Assembly (NCBI GenBank): GCA_014338405.1
Contig: JTDE01021233.1
Location: 1-64,000 of the forward strand
Length of the DNA: 64,000 nucleotides
Direction of reading: 5' to 3'
Source: Paragonimus skrjabini miyazakii
Taxonomy: Eukaryota > Platyhelminthes > Trematoda > Plagiorchiida > Troglotrematidae
In this document: one piece after another, positions 13,070-24,309 of the stretch
Layout of the letters: every line of letters starts with the position of its first letter
Numbering within the stretch: position 1 is the stretch's first letter
Made by a program: the position numbers and the translations under genes
Notes under the pieces: generated by a model
Told to the model about the DNA's origin: nothing
Seen by the model: only the letters and a program-made list of their open reading frames with translations
The model's database searches: none

Positions 13070-14431
13070 CTATGTGAAACTGTCTACAGTCTCAAGCGGG
13101 TTACCTGCAATGAAGAAAGTAGGAGTTGAAGTGCCCCAGTCTTGAAGAAACATTTTGCACTTTGAAGGTGCAAAGCGCATCCCATACAAACCAGCTCGGT
13201 CGCTCAACCTGTCCAGCATGGTCTGCATGTTTTCGGCAGAAGGGCTAAATAAGACAATGTCGTCCGCGTACTCCAGATTGGTCAATCTAGCACCAGGAAG
13301 AAGCTCAACACCAAGCCCACTGGATTCCCGAAGCGCACCTTCCAGAATGTCGTCCATGACAAAATTGAACAGGAACGGGGAAATGGGACACACCTGACGA
13401 ACACCACTAGAAGTGATGAACGCCCGAGACAGTTATCGATAAACGCTCACCCTGCTTGCAGAGTGAACATACAGTGATCTCAATAAATTCACGTATTTCT
13501 ATGGTACTTCCTTACGAAGGAGACAGCTCCAGAGAACGTCACGAGCAACTGAGTCGAAAGCAGCCTTTAGGTTCAAAAAGACCATGACTGTCGGCTGTCT
13601 GTAACAGTGCCAATGTTCCAAGATCCGTCGCAAGGTAAAAATATGATCAACGCAACCTCGACCGGATCGGAATCCCGCCTGTTCTTCACGTATCTGGCTT
13701 CCTCTGGGCTTAGTGAGCCGACGTAAAATGAGGCCAATGAGTAACCTGGACGCAATAGACACCAAACTGATGCCTCTGTGGTTGCCACATTGATTTCGGG
13801 CCTCCTTTGTGAAAACGGGAATGACTGTTGATAGGCACCAATCACGAGGCACCTCTTCAGTCTCCCAAATCGTCTGGAGGAGTCGCGTCAGTTCTGATAT
13901 CAACCTCTCCCCACCATCCTTGAAAAAAGAAGAGAGGAGGTCTGGACCAGGGGCCCTATTACGCTTTAATAACTTGAACTCTAGGACCACTTCTGCTTCC
14001 GACGGAGGACCATCTGAAATGCAGTAACTGACCAATCGGGTCCCGTCGTCCACACGATCTGGTTGAGGTCAACTGAACTGCTCTTCAAAATGTTCAGCCC
14101 ACCTGTCCAGTCGGCGCGATTGACTGGTAATAAGTGAACCATCTTTCTTACATATGGTCTCACTCACATCGACTCGACGGCCAGTACAACCACGGATCAG
14201 GGAAAAAAGCCTTCTTTCCATCTCTTTTGATTGTTCGACCAAGTATTGCTCACAGTCTTTGCGCAAGCTTTTAATCACCTTGCGTTTAAGTTCCCTGCGG
14301 TCGTCATCATATTCAGAACCAGGTGGGATCGAGTGACGCTCGTTCATGAGGTTTATCGACGTGACAGAAATCCAGTTCTGTCGAAACTGAACACCTCCAT
14401 CGGAACATGCCTGTTCACAGCATGCTCTCAT
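13070..14431 (-). pseudogene. RTE-like reverse transcriptase and linker
   Basis: Three successive minus-strand frames: 14431-14069 (linker, with Lys/Glu-rich KRKVIKSLRKDCEQYLVEQS), 14053-13499 (fingers and palm: RNAPGPDLL, then CGNHRGISLVSIASRLL, QAGFRSGRGCVDHIFTLRRI, and FLNLKAAFDSV, where the palm Asp motif FxDxxxAFD has become FLNLKAAFD), and 13393-13070 (CPISPFLFNF then LEYADDIVLFSPSAE, an intact YADD box, ending at ETVDSFT). The loss of the first palm Asp and the frame breaks make it inactive. Similarity is to RTE-type enzymes of flatworms (SR2 group); exact clade not tested. Confidence 0.88.
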
Positions 14432-14523
14432 AGCTTTGGCGATTTGTTCTCAGTGTTGGTTAGGATCACTCACCTGACTCGAACTGGGCAACTTCTTCAC
14501 CAACGCCTTTTGGTAAGCGTTCT

Positions 14524-15280
14524 TTACATCCTCATCGCTCGAATGCCAGTTAAGCACCTTGCATTTACGAGCGTATGTCCTCTGGGCAAATGATAAAAGA
14601 AAACAAAACGGGCACGCACAACAGCATGATCTGAGTCCATGTGATTGCTCCAAAAGGCACGACAGTCTTTAACAGAGTGGCACCACCTGTAACCGACTGC
14701 TATGTGATCCAACTGTGTCCACGGTTGGGAGGCACACGGCGGTCTCCAAGTAACACAGCGCTTCTTCCTGTGTTGGAATGCGGTGCTCGAAATATACAGA
14801 CCGTAGGATGCGCACAGCTGCAGCAGTCTTTCGCCATTATCAGTGCGTTGTGCCCGGACAGCAAACATACCTCCTAGCCGCTTCTCATTCGAAGAAAGAC
14901 GACCAAGCTGAGCATTGAAATCGCCTGCTAGTATGATGATGTCTGAGTGTTTAGTTTTCCTCAGAAGGTCAACGAGGGTGTCACAGAACGCATCATTGGT
15001 AGCATCCGAACAGCTGTCCGTCGGAGCGTACGCTGATATAATGAATACACAACGTCTTTCTGATTTGCGTCGACAGACTTTTACCGATGTATTGAGTCTA
15101 ACAGCGCACAAACGACTGTTCACTGGGATCCAATCGAGCAAGCATTGTTCCGCTCTGGAACTCAGTGCGATTCCCATTCCAGCTTGACCGGAAGATTCAC
15201 CTTCAGGGCCACCAGAAACCCTTAGATAGAAGCGCTTGGATCGACAGTTATCTAGAGGTGAGATCCAGTAACAATACCAT
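14524..15280 (-). pseudogene. RTE-like apurinic endonuclease domain
   Basis: The minus-strand frame (217 codons from an internal Met at 15177) carries the exonuclease-endonuclease-phosphatase fold used for target nicking: FIISAYAPT, then IIILAGDFNAQLGRL with the GDFNAQ catalytic motif, then RCVTWRPP, LDHIAV, and SDHAVV with the terminal catalytic SDH. The upstream residues GGPEGESSGQAGMGIALSS match the start of RTE endonucleases and lie before the first Met. It continues by frameshift into the linker. The same domain recurs, more damaged, at 60.57-61.2 kb. Confidence 0.9.
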
Positions 15281-15289
15281 TACCTATAG

Positions 15290-18200
15290 TTACGACCTTA
15301 ATCACAATCGTAGCTAAAGAAAAGAGGACAGTTGATTCGGAGCGTTTTCCCGTGCTGCACTAGCTAACCCCGGTGCGATATGGATTTCAAAAATTTGAAG
15401 CTCACCAAACAAGTGGAGTGATCAGGTATGGTATTCACGTAAATATAGATCTGAGTGACGGCCGCCACATCGTGGACGTTTCCATACGGCACATGGTCGA
15501 CCTCTTCTGAATTAGTGTACAGTATGATCAATAGAAGGGTGAAGTTCAGAATTTTGAGTTAATGAACGTATCCATCTCAATGAAAGAAAATACGTCGCAC
15601 TGATGTGTTGTGGTGAGGTTCAGAAGTCAACATGCAGTCGTAATCGCTAACACACCTGTAAGAAACTTGTGGATGTTCAAAGTACGTCCCAAAAGTGCCA
15701 ATTAAAATGGAGTTTATAGTACCAATGTGAAGAAGAGAGGTTTAGATCCAGTATCCCATCATACGAACAAGATTCGAAAATGAAATCTAGAATAAAACCA
15801 TCCATACCACAACAAATGTCAACAAAAGAGTAGCCAATACGTATGGGTGATAATTAAAATCGACCGTTAGTGAGTACCATCTATGCATCAAGAACGAGTG
15901 CAGCTAAATATTCAAGCAGTCCATGGCATTTCTGAGTTCTGTGTCGCTGCTATCAAGAAATGATATTTTACTTCAAGTCAACTTGTCTTAGTTATTTATC
16001 ATGAATAAGTGACTTGATAACGACAAACTGATGTGATATTGACTCAGGTGGTGAACCAACACAACTTAACAGGACGCACGAAGAGCTCATAAGCTACCTC
16101 ATTTCGATAAATACACACATGTCGCCCTAAATAGTCATGATTTAAGCGAAACCCACCTGTACAGTATAATATCAGTTTTCTGTAAAAGAAAAAACGACTA
16201 CAGCATCCTTCACTTTCAGGAGATAGATTTTTAAGCACGAAGTAGTTCTGTACCCCTTTCAAGGCACGCATCGTAAGAATCAGGTGTATCAGTCAAAAGA
16301 AAATCTACGTATGTTTCCCGAGATTGGCCATACATTAAATCCGAAAGTGCCCGTTTGGTATGAAGTTCACAACAGGACGATTTTGGGATCAAGTTTTTGA
16401 TGTGTAGGATGCGCGGAAAGAACGTTAACAACGTTGTCATTTTTATAAATTTATTAGAAATGATGGTCTTGAGTGACTGCCTTACCCAACAGATTCATGT
16501 TGTCGGTTTGAGTTATGCTGTCATGTACCAGAAGAACACAACGTAAAGAATTGGTTTCTACTCGTGTTACAAGTAATTGGGCACGAAATAAAATGTCAAA
16601 ACGAGTTATTCTCCCGATCCAGGATACAATCACAAGGACTGGGGATATATCAAACATATACAATGTGATCAGTAACACACGAAACATGTACAAAAGCATA
16701 CAAAACATAACGTAAACAGTGAGAAAAGGTGTATTACGGAATATTTAATAAAATGCACTTTTTATCGAATCACTTTCTATTAAATGACCAACGATACCTG
16801 ATAGGAATACAGAATCTATGCTATTCAAACGTACAATATATTATATCCGGTACACTGATACATTTACGCAACCTCTCAGTTTTGGTCTAATAGCGTAACT
16901 TTCCTGCTCACAAATTGCACATATTTAGAAGTTCATTGATGGTAGACAAGTAAAATAAGTTGGTTTTGAAAAAAACTAAATAAAACTCACAGCTGAATAA
17001 CAAATAACAACCAGTTATGACATCAAAAATATTGTCTGAAAAAAAGCAGTGTACGGACTGATTTACACACACATTACTGAAAAGTGTCGGGATCTGGTCG
17101 ATTGGATTCGAACTTACGTTCTAGTAAAATGTTCGAAAAAACGGTGATAGTTAGCGGAGTAATCAAACGTCCAATCATCTAAACAATCAAGCAGCTCAAA
17201 GTCGACTCAATATACATGGAAAATGATAAAACGGTGTAAAATATATGGTACGCCATCTAAAGGAAAGATGAACTGATGTCATTCACGATGGGTTCAAAAA
17301 CAAACACACGAGATGATGCATGAAAACAAACTGAACAACACAAATAGACTAGCTACACTCGGTGGTGCTCTTAACTCGTGATAATAGATTGAGCACGATA
17401 TTTCTGAAGGTGCTCACATGCAGGAAACAGAAGGACGGTACAACGACGGTACAACAATGAAGATAGAACACAAGCAGCTTAGGCAATAATACCCACATAA
17501 AGAGAAAAGAAACAGTTCGGGAGTACCACAAACTAATCGTGTGGAGAGTAAACACATAGGACATGCTGCATGTGAGAACTACCTGCATATATTCAGCTTA
17601 CTGAAATGCGCTTTCGCTTGAGGGCCTAACAGATGGATATGGGTATACGGGATAGAGTAGGATGGAAAGATCAAAGTGTTATAGTAAGATGGACAATAGA
17701 CACTACTTTTTCACACCAATAAGCTGGAGTTTGCGAGAACGAAATTTTAAAGCAGAGAAAAGAGATCCCGGGGTCAAATTCAGATTCACACACTTGGTTG
17801 TTGTCCATATCACTAATAAGTCAATCGGGATGATACTAGTGTTAGTTTAAACAACCAATGAGTGTGGTTCTCAAATAATCAAAGGTAACGAACAGTCGAA
17901 TCTCAAGAAAAGGTTGTTTACAGTGTTTCTACTGGGATAATTGTATTCAATACTGTATTACAAGAAAAGACAAAATTATAACATGTCTTTAAAACCATAT
18001 AGACCATACATTTTCTACATGACTCTGAAAGGGCATTTTGCAACACGCTGAAAGGCAAAATTACCTCATGTTACGCGTTGTCCAGTGCAGTTTATGGAAG
18101 CCCTATACTGTCTCCTAGTTTCTGGTCATAAGATACGCCCATGGAAAATGACTGAAAACTTGTTCAACACTAATGTTTACAAGTGTACAATCAACCGGCG

Positions 18201-19160
18201 GAAGCTTCCAGATAACTGCATTCGCTACACACGCTCAGACCACTATTCCCATGATCGATATCCTCCTGTTTTAGATGGAGAACAAAAGTATGCTGAATCA
18301 AGATCTTGACACAAGTCGATGCTATCAATTCAACTGGTTGCACGTTATCGTCTCGTTGTTTTCAGTGATAAAAGTGAGCTTTAGACAGGTCACAAAACCT
18401 ATACAGATTTGGGAGCTGGGACACAGCACACAATCTCGTGGAGAGTACAAATCAGTACGAAGTATGAAGCACAACTGTTGATTGGAATGAGGCAGAAAGA
18501 GTCGAGTGTAATGACCGCGAGCGCCTGAAAACGATTCTGTCCCGGAATTCCGTAACACGGCCAAGTTTTGCCGCATTTTAAACTAGTTTTACGAAAGACT
18601 AGTTATACGTGTGAGCGGCTCGGAGAAGGGAGAAAGCGTGTGGACTGTAGTGTAGATTTTAAATCGCAGGATATATAGTTCATGGTAAATGGGAGATGAA
18701 ATGACCGTTAGTAGAGTCAAGGGGTGGTGTGAACATCGTACGTAACAACCAACTGGGTGATTTGTTTAAAAACACGTGAAATGCGTTTGTGGCAGGTAGT
18801 GCTGGAATAAACCATTACAAATAGGCAAAACTCTTAAGCTTCGGTCAGAGCGCTCAGGGTATGAGTGTGCACCGCAATCAAGTAGAAACGAAAAACAATG
18901 TGTTAATTAACTGGAGACGAAATTCACTATTTGACCTTAAAAGGATTCCAGTACTTTTATAACAAGAAGCGGCCCAGGGGGTGCAAGCATCAAAAAGATA
19001 AGGTGATTCAGTGTTACGTGCCGTTACGGTGTCATGCAGAGCAACGCTTGTAAACATTTCTTCTTAAAACTGATGGGCGTACCACCTTTGAAATTTGTAG
19101 AGCTCCGTATTAAAATAGCCATGTACTCATGTAGAATTGAGTAGTGAAGCTTCAAGGATA
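15290..19160. other. No gene seen
   Basis: Apart from the frame at 16231-16440, nothing recognisable. Confidence 0.55.
16231..16440 (-). other. Unrecognised minus-strand open frame
   Basis: 69 codons, MTTLLTFFPRILHIKN to ERGTELLRA then stop. The composition looks protein-like and it lies downstream of the last recognised CDC14 exon on the same strand, but there is no clear acceptor or similarity. Candidate for a terminal exon only. Confidence 0.2.
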
Positions 19161-19164
19161 TAAG

Positions 19165-19385
19165 TTATTTCAAAATTGAACACCACTCACACTTGATCGC
19201 AGCTCTCGCATTCAGATAAGCCTTTCGGCTAGCCCACTTCGAAAGGAAACACTAGACTTGAGTTTCGCTCTTATTAGAGCTCATCAGTAATGCATATCCT
19301 TGTCCGGATCGGAGTTTACACTCTGACCCTCGTACTTGTGAGACTAGCGTGTTGACCACAACGCTAGTAACATTACAAAAAGCAT
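19165..19385 (-). mobile_element. SINE with tRNA-like head and hammerhead ribozyme, copy 1
   Basis: On the minus strand: head with an A-box-like TAGCGTTGTGG near 19362, a degenerate B-box region (GAGGGTCAGAG), then the hammerhead at 19249-19293, then a tail containing GCTAGCCGAAAGGC, GCTGCGATCAAGTGTGAGTGG and GTTCAATTT. The same order is seen in copies at 32.3, 45.3 and 45.8 kb. This matches what is known of the schistosome Sm-alpha SINE-like family (Pol III promoter plus hammerhead). The copy adjoins an RTE-like 3' fragment in the same orientation. Confidence 0.85.
19249..19293 (-). ncRNA. Type I hammerhead ribozyme, core intact (SINE copy 1)
   Basis: In 5'-3' order: helix I strand GCATTA; core CTGATGA; helix II GCTCT-AATA-AGAGC (five pairs); GAA; helix III ACT-CA-AGT (three pairs, two-base loop); cleavage base C after U (AGTC); helix I return TAGTGT (six pairs with one internal G-U and one terminal G-U). 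All invariant residues of the hammerhead core are present. Self-cleavage would occur between 19255 and 19254. The very short helix III suggests activity may be favoured as a dimer or multimer. Confidence 0.88.
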
Positions 19386-19890
19386 GACCGAATAATGAAA
19401 TCCGAAAGCTCAACCATAACCTTGTATGCATAGTGTTCAGCTTGCCTGAACATTTCGATGGGAGAATGAACAGAATCACTCTGTTCTATCCAACCGATTT
19501 TAATCCCCGAACCTACCACACGTACATGATCTAACCATCTAAGTCTGTGTAAGTGTAGACAGTGAAAAACAGAACTCGTTTGGTAGTCACCATCAAGTAC
19601 CAGCCTCCTAACCTCCTCGTTGAATACTTGTCGGTGCCATCCGATATGAGCGATCGAACGCAGACATCGGTGGCCAAATGTCTGAAGACGGTTTATGTCT
19701 TCTATTCTGAGCGGCCAAGTTTCGCTTCCGTAAAGTAATACATACCTCACTGTCATCTTATATACACGACTCTTAAGTCTCAGAGAGATACCTCTCTGTC
19801 ACCAGAGATGACCCAGATTAGCAGAAACTGTCCTAGCCTCAGAGATACGCGCTTACATTTCATGCCTTAATGAACCGCCGCTGATAACAT
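19373..19890 (-). pseudogene. RTE-like 3' fragment (minus)
   Basis: The minus-strand frame from 19756 reads MTVRYVLLYGSETWPLR, NRLQTFGHRCLRSIAHIGW, EEVRRLVLDGD and LHRLRWLDHV, the RTE carboxy-terminal region. Upstream, 19757-19890 gives the preceding words (HLW...LRLKSRVYK and ARTVSAN) in shifted frames. Similarity stops near 19515, after which the sequence is unrelated. It is almost identical to the plus-strand copy at 21.48-21.78 kb. Confidence 0.85.
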
Positions 19891-20959
19891 CTTGGTAAAC
19901 TACTTAAAGCTGCCTACTTTTGCCTTCTATTCGAACACATGTAACTTTTCATCGCCGTCCTCCTGGAGCTCCAATCACTGATATTTTGATACTACTGGCC
20001 TCATTTCACACTAGCCAATTCAGGAAATTTGAAGCTTACCTTACTCTAGGTGTGGTTCAACATGATATTCCTGGTAAATCATGGTAATTCATGGATTGAG
20101 TTTCGTGTAGTCTTTGATGAAACATTTAGCGCAGACGTTGGTTTCATTTCTGAGGCAATGGCCGAATTTAATGGATACTGATTAGAGGATTCTGCGTTTA
20201 GCCCTTTCAGACAAGCAACCTAGGGTTTTTATATTATGGCTTTTCACCGGGGGTGGTGCTCAGCAAACGTTGACCAGCAGTTTTCGATCTCTGTCGTACT
20301 TCAGCGTTCACTCAAATTTGCTTGTGTTGAATCTGAATGATGTCGACTTACTGGCATGGTGAGATGTTCGCGGGTGTTAACTATTGATTACTATCACGTC
20401 TACTGCTCAATTCTAACGAGTTATGTGATTTGTATGGCAAATGTGGCTTTCACTACTGGCAAATGACTATGACCCACTGAAGCCGTAAACTTCCAGCAAA
20501 AAAAACATGTAACCACTTAATTTTGTCGTTGCCATTATTCGCATAATTATGATAAAACATATACATTACATGCATGGTGGTTCATTTTCAGATATGCAAA
20601 TCAGCAATGCCCTTATCCACGTTCAGTCATTGCTGCATCCCAGCGTTCCCAAACAAGGCCGTTTGAATTGTAGAGATGCCTAAACAGTGACGATTACTGT
20701 TCATCAACTTCCCTGCTCTGAAGAAAAGCAAAACCACTGTGTATTGATATTCCATTCCTCACTACCACTTATTTCACTACTGTTATTACAGTTACCATTC
20801 GTTGCAATGTAACCTTTTTGACATTCTCACTCACGGTGACTTGAGATTGTCACTGATCACGTTGATTCCAGTTGTTTTATGGTTATATAATAACCGTACA
20901 GCTTACATATCACACCAGAGCATCATAGTTTTATTTACATGACCTACCATGTTTGTTAA

Positions 20960-22130
20960 TAAAGCTTGCTAATATATGAAAACGTACAGTCGGCGTTGTA
21001 TTCCCATAATGCCGTTCAGGTTAGGGTTTACAGTGATCTGTCTGACAGTTTCCGAAACAGGAGCGGCGTGCGTCAAGACTGTCCACTTGCATCATTTTTG
21101 TTTGATTCTGTCATACACGAAATAATGGAGGACTGTCTGCTGCATTCAAGATGCCGGCGTGGACCTCCTACCTGGTGAAAGACTGACTGATCTTGATTAT
21201 GCTGACGGAAAGATGTTGCTGTTTGCCAGTTTCCGAGCAGTACACACAATGCTAGACGCTATTTCGCACAACGTTAAATACTTTGGAATGCGGTTTGTAG
21301 CCTTAAAGTGCAGGGCGCTTTTGTAAGATTCTTGTGATTACGTAAGTTAAATGTTGCATAATGAAATCATGGAGGTTGTTTGCCAGGTTTGTGTATATAA
21401 GAAACTGCATTAGCGGTGATGGAGGTGTAGGAAATGAAACAGAAGCGCATATAGTTAAGGCTAGGACAGTTTTTGTTAACCTGGGTCATCTCTGGTGACA
21501 GAGGGGTATCTCTCTGAGACTTAAGAGTCGTGTATATAAGATGACAGTGAGGTATGTATTACTTTACGGAAGCGAAACTTGGCCGCTCAGAATAGAAGAC
21601 ATAAACCGTCTTCAGACATTTGACCACCGATGTCTGCGTTCGATCGCTCATATCGGATGGCACCGACAAGTATTCAACGAGGAGGTTAGGAGGCTGGTAC
21701 TTGATGGAGACTACCAAACGAGTTCTCTTCTTCACTGTCTACACTTACACAGATATAGATGGTTAGGCCATGTACTAGGGATCCGAGCTAATCGTCTACT
21801 ACACCGGAACCTGTTTGCGGACGTTACCACCGACTGGCGTAAGGTACGAGGTGGACAGATGATGTTCTGGCGCAAACAAAATGAATTTGTTAACAAAGAG
21901 GTTGGCCATGGTAGGTCGAGTTCGTCTCCCGGACTGGGGACCTCGCGACTCACAGACTCGGTGGCTTGAGGCGTTAGGTGAGATGGCGGCTAACCGAGCT
22001 CAGTGGCGTGAATGTTGTCGTTGTTTGGTCGAGTTGTCAGTGAAGTGAGTGGATTTAATGAAGCGTGGCGGTGAAAGCCATAAGGAAGGTGTCTTGCTGA
22101 TGACGCCTTACTTTCATTTACAGCTTGGTT
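20960..22130 (+). mobile_element. RTE-like element, 5'-truncated and internally deleted (plus)
   Basis: Frame 20966-21178 carries VYSDLSDSFRNRSGVRQDCP and FLFDSVIHEIM (RT motif region before the catalytic box). Then GERLTDLDYADGKMLLFASF follows at about 21172-21230, where YADD has become YADG. After a deletion, 21541-21969 carries MTVRYVLLYGSETWPLR, then DHRCLRSIAHIGWHRQVFNE and RYRWLGHVLGI. A frameshift near 21910 leads into WGPRDSQTRW-type tail words and the end at VVELSVK-like sequence near 22050. The first catalytic half and endonuclease are missing. Inactive. Confidence 0.86.
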
Positions 22131-22399
22131 GTTTTTTGTAAGGCGTAGGAACCTTAATGTTGAATGTTTGAATACAGACGAAGCTATTTCTAAAAGTCAA
22201 GCCCCTTGCCCTCCCTTTCTTCTTCTTCTTCTTCTATCTTCCCGTACAAGGTTTGATTTTTTCCTCACGTTTGTGTGGCAGTTAGGCATCAGTGAGAACC
22301 ATTGCTGCCTATGATGATGACGACAGTGATGAAGAAAGTTTAACAAGTGCATTGAAGAGTTCTTTGCAAGAACAGTGGAGTAGTAAAGATCCTGACCCC

Positions 22400-22753
22400 A
22401 AGGACCTTTGCCAGAAAAACGCAGAGAAGATGTATCGGGTCGGAAACAAAACGAAAAAACGACACTCAACTAACTATCTCTGAAGAAATGTCACCATTCC
22501 AACGTTTTGATTATTTTGGCACGAGTGTTATTCAAAAACGTATAGTGAACATACGAAAGAACATTTTCGGATATACCGATTATCAATGGCTGAGTGACGA
22601 ATTAAAGCAAACGATCACTTTGGATCGTATGCCGAAGAAACCGACACATCCACGTTGTCCTAAAAGTTTTATCGCAAAGTGTATAGGCTGTAGTCAAGCG
22701 CACCATGTACACACAGGCACTAAGTGCGAACAAAAGCTTAACTACCGTTGAAT
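22400..22753 (+). other. Unrecognised open frame downstream of an RTE-like copy
   Basis: The plus frame is open from about 22400 through the Met at 22488 to the stop at 22752, with a basic Cys/His-containing end (KCIGCSQAHHVHTGTKC) that resembles gag-like or zinc-binding sequence. An acidic frame (AAYDDDDSDEESL) precedes it in another phase at 22304. Could be a retroelement ORF piece. Confidence 0.25.
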
Positions 22754-23079
22754 GCTGACCAACCAAGATAACTTCAAGTGAGCATAGATCAGGACTGAAA
22801 TTAAGTGTCCCGGAGAAGAAATAATTGATATGAATAGTTTTAAACAGATGACGTGATTATTGTTTATATTCAATCAGCTATGTGAATAATATACATTTAC
22901 TAAGTTCCTCCTAGGTTACACTTCTATTCTTTTCATTTCATTGGGAATTAACACCATTGATTGCCAGTGTCATCTTTCATAAGACGGTTCCCATCCAGGT
23001 CGATACCAACGCATTACGAACTTGAATGAAATATGAAATCCAGAACCCCATCTAAGACGGTCACTAATAACGTACAAAT

Positions 23080-23400
23080 TTCTATGCAAACCAGCCACCT
23101 AAAACCTTTAGAGTGGATATCGGAAACGCACGTTATCAACATTCATGGAATTGCAGAAACCCACGATCAGAGCTCTAGCACTGAGCTGAAGCCATACGTT
23201 ACCGTACACCAGTCCGGACATCCTGAGGCATCAGCGTCAGGCCAGGCTGTCGTTAGGATCGCGTTGCGCATCAATACAGGGTTTCTTCTGACTGACTGCA
23301 TCTCAGTTAACAGACAAGTGTATGCCGTAAGACTGGAGGGTTTGGTTGAGGTGTCAGGATGTTACTCTGATGAACGGCGTATGTGAGTCATTTAGACACA
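23080..23400 (+). pseudogene. RTE-like endonuclease N-terminal fragment
   Basis: The frame 23033-23386 contains HGIAETHDQSSSTELKPYVT and SGHPEASASGQAVVRIALR then NRQVYAVRLEGLVEV, colinear with the start of the endonuclease in the 15.2-kb element (SSGQAGMGIALS, NSRLCAVRLNTS). The catalytic ETH of the fold is visible. It ends at a stop just before the FIISAYAP strand. Confidence 0.72.
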
Positions 23401-24309
23401 GGCTTAGCGATAAGGGTTAACCAAGTGATATACTGGCGCCTAAAGCTCTGGAATTTAGTATTAGCTAACAGTACTACTGTGCGCGACCAATATCGTAAAA
23501 AGTAGCTCATCTAAATTACGCTCATTAGAATTCAACCTTTCCAGTTAAAAATTTAGGCCTCTGGTGAGTAATACTACACCTGAACAAGCGTTATGTGGAC
23601 GGTTGGCTAGCTGACAAAATTCACTTTTGAATTCATCTAGATAACAGTCTATGGGAGCATAGAAAACAAACAGAAACAGACAAAATTGTTCAAAATGTCG
23701 TTTGATGCTCTAACTGAGACTTCTAGTTCGACGGAACAAAGACGTACACTGACGAGGTGCGTTTCCTTTGGATTTGTGCCCAGGATAACACCTGTTTGGC
23801 CGGCATGATTTCTAAGTGAGCACAACGTGTTCGTGCAGTGTGAATGAGCAGATGACAATCGTAGGTGTAACATAGCCCTAGAGTTCTGAGTCCATGCCCC
23901 AACACGACGTCACACATTCACTGCAAAAATCCCCAGTGTACGTGCAAACGACGTCAAGTGATCATTCTGTATAGGTGGTTCGTTTCATCGTCAATATCGC
24001 AGAAGCAGGTCTCGCCGGCAAAAATCAGAAAAGACCACGAAGTACAGAATCCTGCAGCAAACACAGGTTAAAAGGAGAATATTGTGGTGGTGTGGCAGCG
24101 TGTGGTGAAAGAACACAGTTGACCACCACCAAATGGATCGAACTAAACGAAATAAGGGGTGAAATAATTCAGTGTTGCTGTGGATAAAATTATTTTCAGT
24201 TGCCCAGAGGAAGGAAATGAGCTGACCCAGGAGTTACATCTAGAAACTTTGAGCAAGCAATATTACATGCAGAGTAACGGAGTGTAACATGTTTCACAAT
24301 CCGCTAGAG

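Larger units (their letters stand above)
11800..15290 (-). mobile_element. RTE-like non-LTR retrotransposon, nearly full length, broken
   Basis: On the minus strand the order is endonuclease (15200-14600), linker (14600-14060), reverse transcriptase (14050-13070), C-terminal region (13060-12834 and 12250-12060), then 3' UTR to about 11800. A 566-bp insertion splits the C-terminal region. A second, deleted copy at 59.1-61.2 kb has the same layout and helps set the limits. No poly-A tail or target duplication was recognised for the whole element. The frames are interrupted by several shifts and stops, so it is dead. Confidence 0.88.

Noticed and set aside
13236..13320. YADD reverse transcriptase as a possible telomerase or domesticated gene
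   Set aside because: The endonuclease upstream and RWLGHVLRM tail downstream show an ordinary RTE-like element with frame breaks.
22095..22115. CTGATGA at 22099 as another hammerhead
   Set aside because: No GAA box or pairing helices in the required positions; part of the RTE-like 3' region.
22292..22469. Acidic DDDDSDEE frame and its antisense partner
   Set aside because: Arises from GAT/GAA triplet-rich sequence after an RTE-like end; no homology or splice signals found.
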